Below, piece after piece: positions 14,958-19,118 of a DNA stretch of 19,118 nt (positions within the stretch are counted from its first letter, which is position 1; the number at the start of each line of letters is the position of its first letter). Position numbers and translations under genes: made by a program. Under the pieces are notes generated by a model that saw only the letters and a list, made by a program, of their open reading frames with translations, did no database searches and was not told where the DNA came from. Source of the DNA: CANKHJ01 sp035556495 (GTDB taxonomy: Bacteria > Pseudomonadota > Alphaproteobacteria > Rhizobiales > Xanthobacteraceae); NCBI GenBank assembly GCA_035556495.1, contig DATMEW010000002.1:1-19118 (forward strand). Direction: 5' to 3'.

Positions 14958-16353
14958 CTCGCTCGCGCTGCGGCTGTTCCTTTCGTCGGCCGCAACGACG
15001 GTGGTGATCCTTCTCGTCACGGGCCTCGTGCTGTCCTCGCTCTATCGCGCGGCGGTGGAGCGCTCCTTCGACCGGCGGCTCGGCGTCTATCTGCGCACGC
15101 TGGTGGCCGATGTCGCGTCCCTGCCGGCCCAGCCGGCCGACCCTTCGGCGGAGCCGCAGCGTTTCCCCCAGTCCCTCGGCGAGCCTTTGTTCGAGTTGCC
15201 GCTGTCCGGCTGGTACTGGCAGGTGACGCGGCTCGATGGGCAGAAAGACGGGCAGAAGGGCGAGGTGCGCGCCTCCCGCTCGCTGTGGGACAATGCTCTC
15301 CCGGCACTGCCCGAACAGGCACCGGCGGGCATGGGCGCCACCCGTCAGGGATATGCGCAGGGTCCGGAGAACCAGAAGCTGCGCCTGCTGGAACGCCCCA
15401 TCGACCTCGGCGACGACGGGCGTTTTCTCATCGCCGTCGCGGGAGATGCGAGCGAGATCGACGACGAGATCGCCAGTTTCGACCGGGCGCTGGTCGTCAC
15501 CTTCCTGCTGCTCGCCGTCGTGCTGCTGCTGGTGACGACCTTTCAGGTGCGGTTCGGCCTCGCGCCGCTGCGCCGCATCTCCGAAAGCCTTGCGGCGATC
15601 CGCGCCGGCACGGCGGAGCGGCTCGAAGGCCGCTTTCCCGAGGAGATCGCCCCGCTCGCGCGCGAGACCAACGCGCTGCTGGACTCCAACCGCGAGATCG
15701 TGGAGCGCGCCCGCACCCATGTCGGCAATCTCGCCCATGCGCTCAAGACGCCGCTGTCCGTGATGATGAACGAGGCGGCCGTGCATCGCGCGGACCTGCT
15801 CGCGGAAAAGGTCATCGAACAGGCCGGCATCATGCGCGAACAGATCATGCGGCATCTGGAGCGCGCTCATCTTGCCGCGCGCGTATCCGTCGTCGGTTCG
15901 GTCACGGAGGTCGCGCCGGTGGTCACGGCGCTGGCGCGCACCATGGGCAAGATCTATCGCGGACGCGATCTCGCCATCGACGTCGATGCGCCGGCGGGGC
16001 TTCAGTTTCGCGGCGAACGGCAGGACCTGGAGGAGATGGTCGGCAATCTCGTGGACAACGCCGGCAAATGGGCGCAGTCCCGCGTCGCCATCGAAGTGTC
16101 GGCCCAGCGCGGCGACGGCGACGGACGCAGCCGGCTGGTGCGGATCGTGGTGGACGACGACGGCCCCGGCCTGTCGCCGGCCCAGCGCGAGGAAGTGACC
16201 GGCCGTGGCCGGCGGCTCGACGAGACCAAACCCGGCTCCGGCCTCGGCCTGTCCATCGTCGTGGAACTCGCGGCACTCTATGGCGGCAGGCTCACGCTCG
16301 GCGCGTCACCGATCGGCGGGCTGCGGGCCGAACTGGTGGTGCCCGGCGCCTGA
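14947..16353 (+). CDS. feuQ: Sensor histidine kinase (FeuQ/PhoQ-like)
   Basis: The product is 468 residues. Two membrane helices, about 8-32 and 181-201, enclose a periplasmic sensing domain of roughly 150 residues. A HAMP-like segment follows (RFGLAPLRRISESLAAIRAG). The dimerisation domain carries NLAHALKTPLSVMMNEA, with the phosphorylated histidine at 264. The ATP-binding domain shows the N box EEMVGNLVDNAGKWA with Asn367/Asn371, the G1 box VVDDDGPG near 401-408 and the G2 box GSGLGLSIV near 430-438. All catalytic motifs are intact. The start overlaps the regulator gene, so the pair is translated together. It should be an inner-membrane sensor of envelope or ionic stress; the actual signal cannot be read from sequence. 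Neighbouring PepSY protein may modulate it. Confidence 0.9.
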   Translation: MRTSSLALRLFLSSAATTVVILLVTGLVLSSLYRAAVERSFDRRLGVYLRTLVADVASLPAQPADPSAEPQRFPQSLGEPLFELPLSGWYWQVTRLDGQKDGQKGEVRASRSLWDNALPALPEQAPAGMGATRQGYAQGPENQKLRLLERPIDLGDDGRFLIAVAGDASEIDDEIASFDRALVVTFLLLAVVLLLVTTFQVRFGLAPLRRISESLAAIRAGTAERLEGRFPEEIAPLARETNALLDSNREIVERARTHVGNLAHALKTPLSVMMNEAAVHRADLLAEKVIEQAGIMREQIMRHLERAHLAARVSVVGSVTEVAPVVTALARTMGKIYRGRDLAIDVDAPAGLQFRGERQDLEEMVGNLVDNAGKWAQSRVAIEVSAQRGDGDGRSRLVRIVVDDDGPGLSPAQREEVTGRGRRLDETKPGSGLGLSIVVELAALYGGRLTLGASPIGGLRAELVVPGA

Positions 16354-16460
16354 TGCTGGACGGCGCTTCGAAGCAACAGAGTTTTGCCCGATTTCCGCCC
16401 TCTCGCCGCCGACCGCTGTGGTAGAAACCGGCGGGATGGAATCGCAACAGGGGGCGGCGC

Positions 16461-17039
16461 ATGTCGGCATCCAGATTGATCGTTGTCACCACGGCCGGAC
16501 TGCTGGTCGCCGGCTGCGCCAGCGGCCCCGGCGGCCTGTTCGACTCCGGCCCGGCTCCCTCTGCGGGACCCGCTCCGATGGCGATGCCGACCGCGCCGGT
16601 GTCTTCGAGCCCGATGGGGCCGCCGCCCGGCCCCGGCGCCAATGAAACCGCCGGCACCGTGATCGGCGCCGTTGGCGGCGCGGCCGTCGGCTCGCAGATC
16701 GGCGGCGACACGGCGACGCGCGTGACCGCCGCCGTGGCGGGTGCGGCAATCGGCGGCCTGCTCGGCAACCGCATCGGCGCGGCGATGGATGATGACGACA
16801 AGCAGCGCGCCTATCAGGCCCAGATCAACGCGCTGGAGCGCAGCCCGCCCAACACGCCGGTGTCGTGGCGCAACCCCGATTCCGGCCGGTATGGCTCCAT
16901 CGTGCCGGGACCGGCTTTCGACCAGCGCGGGCAGCGCTGCCGCTCCTATACCCACACGGTCTATCTCGACAACCGGCCGGAGACGGCGCGCGGCACCGCC
17001 TGCCGCAACCCCAACGGTTCGTGGACCCCGGTGGGCTGA
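16461..17039 (+). CDS. Glycine-zipper lipoprotein, 17 kDa surface-antigen type
   Basis: The product is 192 residues. A lipoprotein signal peptide ends in the lipobox LVAGC with Cys19 as the lipidated residue. Residues 20-60 are proline-, glycine- and serine-rich and probably disordered. Residues 65-108 form a glycine zipper (AVGGAAVGSQIGG and VAGAAIGGLLGNRIGAAM), a membrane-associating motif of the 17 kDa surface-antigen family. DDDDKQRAYQAQINALER follows, then a C-terminal domain with SWRNPDSGRYG and two cysteines in RGQRCRSYT and GTACRNPNGSW. An outer-membrane role is likely. An AGGGGG site precedes the ATG. The 107-bp gap to the kinase gene suggests its own promoter, though none was recognised. 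Confidence 0.85.
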   Translation: MSASRLIVVTTAGLLVAGCASGPGGLFDSGPAPSAGPAPMAMPTAPVSSSPMGPPPGPGANETAGTVIGAVGGAAVGSQIGGDTATRVTAAVAGAAIGGLLGNRIGAAMDDDDKQRAYQAQINALERSPPNTPVSWRNPDSGRYGSIVPGPAFDQRGQRCRSYTHTVYLDNRPETARGTACRNPNGSWTPVG

Positions 17040-17150
17040 GGCGACCTGCGGCGGCCGTCGCCACGGCGGCTGCAACGCGGGCGGCAACCTGTCATTAAGG
17101 CTGACCGGATATTGACGGTGTGAGTGCCGTCGCAAATATGTGGTCGCCAG

Positions 17151-18611
17151 ATGATCGATGGCGCGTCTTCCCTCGAAAAGTTGCAGCGCTACCTTCAGCA
17201 ACTGTCTCCGGCCACGCAGGACCGCCTGCTGACGGAGCTGGAGCATGCTTCGCTGCGCGGCGACGATCTCCCGGGCGGCGGGCTCGTTCTGGATCATCTG
17301 CGCGCGTTGCGCCGAAAGGGGGCGGGCGCTGTGCCCGCGTCCGCCGCGCCAGTCGTGGGACGTGCGGCCGAGAGCAATGAACTGGCCGCGCGTCTGTTCT
17401 TCCGGCCGCTTGACCCGTTCCTTGTCGACAGCGTCACGCTCGGACGGGTGCATATCGGCCGGTCCGGCCTGCCGGCGATGTGGCGATGGGTCTGCCATGA
17501 AGCGATGCCCGACGAGGCGCAGCGCTATGTCGAGGCCATCGAGAAGGTCCAGCCGCAAGACGAGGCGACCCGCGAGGCGGCCTGCGAGCCGGCGCTGTCC
17601 GTTTTCCACGATACATTCGTGTTGCGCGCCGGTGAATTGCTGGCGGCGGCAGAGGCCGACGACCGCCGGGCGCGCCGCATCGGCTCTCATTGCGGGCTCC
17701 CCCGCGGGCTTGCCGATCTTGGCGAAGTCGTTCTGCTGGTGCGGGAACGCGCGACGCTTGCCACCTTCGCCCTCGGCCTGCCGGCCCATATCGCCAATTT
17801 CAGCGACGAGCCGTTCAACCGTGTGCGCCGGCTGTTCGAGCGCCTCGCGCCGATCCGCGGCCCGCTCCATGCCTTTCTGATCACCCTCGCCATGGGCCGG
17901 CTCGCAGCACCGTGGCAGATCGTCCGCCTCGCCACCGCGATGACCGACGAGCGATTTCCGGACGAATGCGCCGCGACCCCTTACGCGGACGCCTTCGATG
18001 TCGTGCTGGACGATCTCGAACGGCAGGCCGCGCTGCTCCATCACGACATGGTTGCCGGCCTGCGCCGCAACGCGCTGGGCCGTTTGCGCGTCATCCATGA
18101 CGGGCTGCGGGGCCTGCGCTCGGAGGCGGAGCTTCCCCTCGACGGCGTGCACGGCCGGCGGCTGGCCCAGATCCGGCGCGAGGCCGGCGCGGCGCTCCGG
18201 CCGGACCTGGAACAGGTCGGCCCCCGGCTGCGGCGCCTGCTCAAGTTCCACGACATCTCGAAGCCCGAGGCCGCGGCGATCCCGGATGGGCAGGATGTCG
18301 CCCAGATCGAAGGGATGATCGAGATCGCGGAAGCGGCGCGGCACTATGGCGGCGAACTGGCTGTCAGCGAACTGGCCTCCCGCGCCTGGAGCGATGTTGC
18401 CCAGTGCCTCGACAGCCAGACCCGCGCCTTGATCGAGGTGCTGCGGACCGCCGGCGAGAGCGAACGCACCCGCCACCGGGCGCGGGTGGATGCAGCGGTA
18501 CGTCTCAGCACCACCGTTTACGGGCCGGACCATACCATCGTCCTGCGCAAGGCGGCGGATGTCGCGGAGACCCAGAGCCGCAGCGCCGAGGTTCCCGCCC
18601 GGACGGCGTGA
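17151..18611 (+). CDS. Conserved hypothetical protein, 486 residues, family not recognised
   Basis: I do not recognise this protein. It is predicted to be soluble and mostly alpha-helical, with no signal peptide or membrane segment. Residues 1-57 contain a helical repeat-like N-terminus (LEKLQRYLQQLSPATQDRLL then LRGDDLPGGGLVLDHLRALR). The middle includes FFRPLDPFLVDSVTLGR (about 82-98) and a FSDEPFNRVRRLFERLAPIR region. The C-terminal half is rich in arginine and leucine (ALGRLRVIHDGLRGLRSEAE, RRLLKFHDISK). The codon use matches its neighbours, so it is probably a resident gene. A GTG at 17124 would add nine residues; the ATG at 17151 fits the helical start better. Nothing around it reveals its role. 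It is followed by an intergenic repeat. Confidence 0.75.
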   Translation: MIDGASSLEKLQRYLQQLSPATQDRLLTELEHASLRGDDLPGGGLVLDHLRALRRKGAGAVPASAAPVVGRAAESNELAARLFFRPLDPFLVDSVTLGRVHIGRSGLPAMWRWVCHEAMPDEAQRYVEAIEKVQPQDEATREAACEPALSVFHDTFVLRAGELLAAAEADDRRARRIGSHCGLPRGLADLGEVVLLVRERATLATFALGLPAHIANFSDEPFNRVRRLFERLAPIRGPLHAFLITLAMGRLAAPWQIVRLATAMTDERFPDECAATPYADAFDVVLDDLERQAALLHHDMVAGLRRNALGRLRVIHDGLRGLRSEAELPLDGVHGRRLAQIRREAGAALRPDLEQVGPRLRRLLKFHDISKPEAAAIPDGQDVAQIEGMIEIAEAARHYGGELAVSELASRAWSDVAQCLDSQTRALIEVLRTAGESERTRHRARVDAAVRLSTTVYGPDHTIVLRKAADVAETQSRSAEVPARTA

Positions 18612-18635
18612 CGCGCGGAACTGTCGCGCCTTCAG

Positions 18636-18664
18636 GGTCTGATCCGACTTCGTTGAATCAGGCC
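18636..18664 (+). terminator. Imperfect stem-loop after the 486-residue gene
   Basis: An 8-bp stem pairs ggtctgat at 18636-18643 with atcaggcc at 18657-18664, with one G-T pair, around a 13-nt loop. A T-run, ctcttttt, begins about 9 nt later. It may terminate the upstream gene, but the spacing to the T-run is long. The whole segment may also be part of the larger dispersed repeat that follows. Confidence 0.35.
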
Positions 18665-18684
18665 CGTCGGTACTCTTTTTGCGT

Positions 18685-18733
18685 GAGCATGATCTGATCC
18701 GAAAACCGGCTCCCACTTTTCGGGATCATGCTC
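18685..18733. repeat. Palindromic repeat, rhizobial dispersed type
   Basis: The ends gagcatgatc (18685-18694) and gatcatgctc (18724-18733) are a perfect 10-bp inverted repeat. After a 4-nt bulge (tgat), a further 7-bp match, ccgaaaa with ttttcgg, encloses the loop ccggctcccac. I recall sequences of this form scattered in Bradyrhizobium-like genomes. Whether it is multi-copy here cannot be seen from one window. It lies between the 486-residue gene and ccmI, where it could act as a structured RNA end or a binding site. Confidence 0.7.
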
Positions 18734-18864
18734 CGGGTATTGCCGCTCGCGCGCCTGCGTGGTGTAACCCGCCTCATGTACGGTAGTTCTCCTGTCCGGT
18801 GCAGGCTTGGGATGGCCGCGGCGCCTGTCGCGGACGGCGGGCCGGCCTTTCTCGAAACGACGAC

Positions 18865-19118
18865 ATGATTTCGCTCTGGTTCGTGCTGGCCCTGATGACG
18901 GCGGGCGCTGCATTCGCGGTGCTCTGGCCGCTCGGACGGACGCGCCCGGCGCGGCAGGCCGATGAGGTCGCCGTCTATCGCGATCAGCTCGACGAGGTCG
19001 CGCGCGATCGCGCGACGGGGTTGATCGGCGAGCGCGAAGCCGAAGCCGCGCGGGTGGAGATTTCCCGCCGCCTGATCGCCCATGTCGATGCGGCAGAAAC
19101 TGGAATATCTCCGCGACC
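18865..19118 (+). CDS. ccmI: Cytochrome c biogenesis protein CcmI, N-terminal part
   Basis: The frame is open to the window end, so only the first 84 residues are seen. An N-terminal membrane helix (ISLWFVLALMTAGAAFAVLW) is followed by EVAVYRDQLDEVARDRATGL and EAEAARVEISRRLIAH, the conserved opening of CcmI/CycH. This protein binds apocytochrome c and hands it to the heme ligation complex at the inner membrane. The rest of the ccm genes usually follow downstream. No strong ribosome-binding site precedes the ATG, but the start fits the family. Nothing indicates a frameshift in the visible part. Confidence 0.85.
   Translation, partial: MISLWFVLALMTAGAAFAVLWPLGRTRPARQADEVAVYRDQLDEVARDRATGLIGEREAEAARVEISRRLIAHVDAAETGISPR

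Noticed and set aside
17091..17100. TTAA half-site, possible CtrA binding
   Set aside because: Only one TTAA half at 17095-17098; no second TTAA at the right spacing, and it lies far from the GTA promoter region.
17151..18611. DUF2336 label for the 486-residue protein
   Set aside because: The repeat pattern of that family was not visible, so the protein is left unnamed.
16278..18716. Minus-strand open frame of 812 codons opposite the lipoprotein and 486-residue genes
   Set aside because: It spans two real genes and their intergenic gap and its translation is low complexity; a GC-driven shadow.

Overview
The window is high-GC alphaproteobacterial DNA, most likely Hyphomicrobiales (Rhizobiales). 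Three things point there: a Rhodobacter-type gene transfer agent (GTA) tail cluster, a FeuP/FeuQ-like two-component system, and the start of ccmI preceded by a palindromic repeat of a type I recall as dispersed in rhizobial genomes. The call rests on protein families and sequence motifs read by eye; no database search was run.

Layout. (1) 1-2143 is an accessory stretch. It holds a stem-loop, a predicted polymorphic-toxin nuclease with a partner gene that looks like its immunity protein, and, on the minus strand, an exported trypsin-like protease. The toxin tip and immunity gene are clearly less GC-rich than everything else. (2) 2144-11034 is an ordered, apparently intact run matching RcGTA genes 6 to 15: adaptor, stopper, tail terminator, tail tube, two small tail-assembly proteins, short tape measure, distal tail protein, hub, cell-wall peptidase and megatron. 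Head genes 1-5 would lie upstream, outside the window. (3) 11045-13852 adds a DUF2793/beta-helix putative receptor-binding protein, a GH108 endolysin with a C-terminal membrane segment, and a three-TM-type GTA holin. (4) 13905-16353 is a PepSY-domain exported protein, an OmpR-type response regulator and its sensor kinase. (5) 16461-18611 is a glycine-zipper lipoprotein and a 486-residue protein I do not recognise. (6) 18612-18864 is an intergenic region with the palindrome, followed by the N-terminus of CcmI, which is cut by the window end.

How it fits together. Genes 6-15 are tightly packed, with several start/stop overlaps (ATGA, GTGA, TGATG), and would build the head-tail interface and a short tail that digests peptidoglycan and delivers DNA. 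The fibre gene would provide cell binding, and endolysin plus holin would release particles by lysing the producer. The toxin-immunity pair and protease sit where head genes should meet tail genes, so they look like cargo inserted into a GTA-like locus. That is the most unusual point of the window. No tRNA, rRNA, CRISPR array or insertion sequence was seen, and no stretch over 300 bases lacks a gene.
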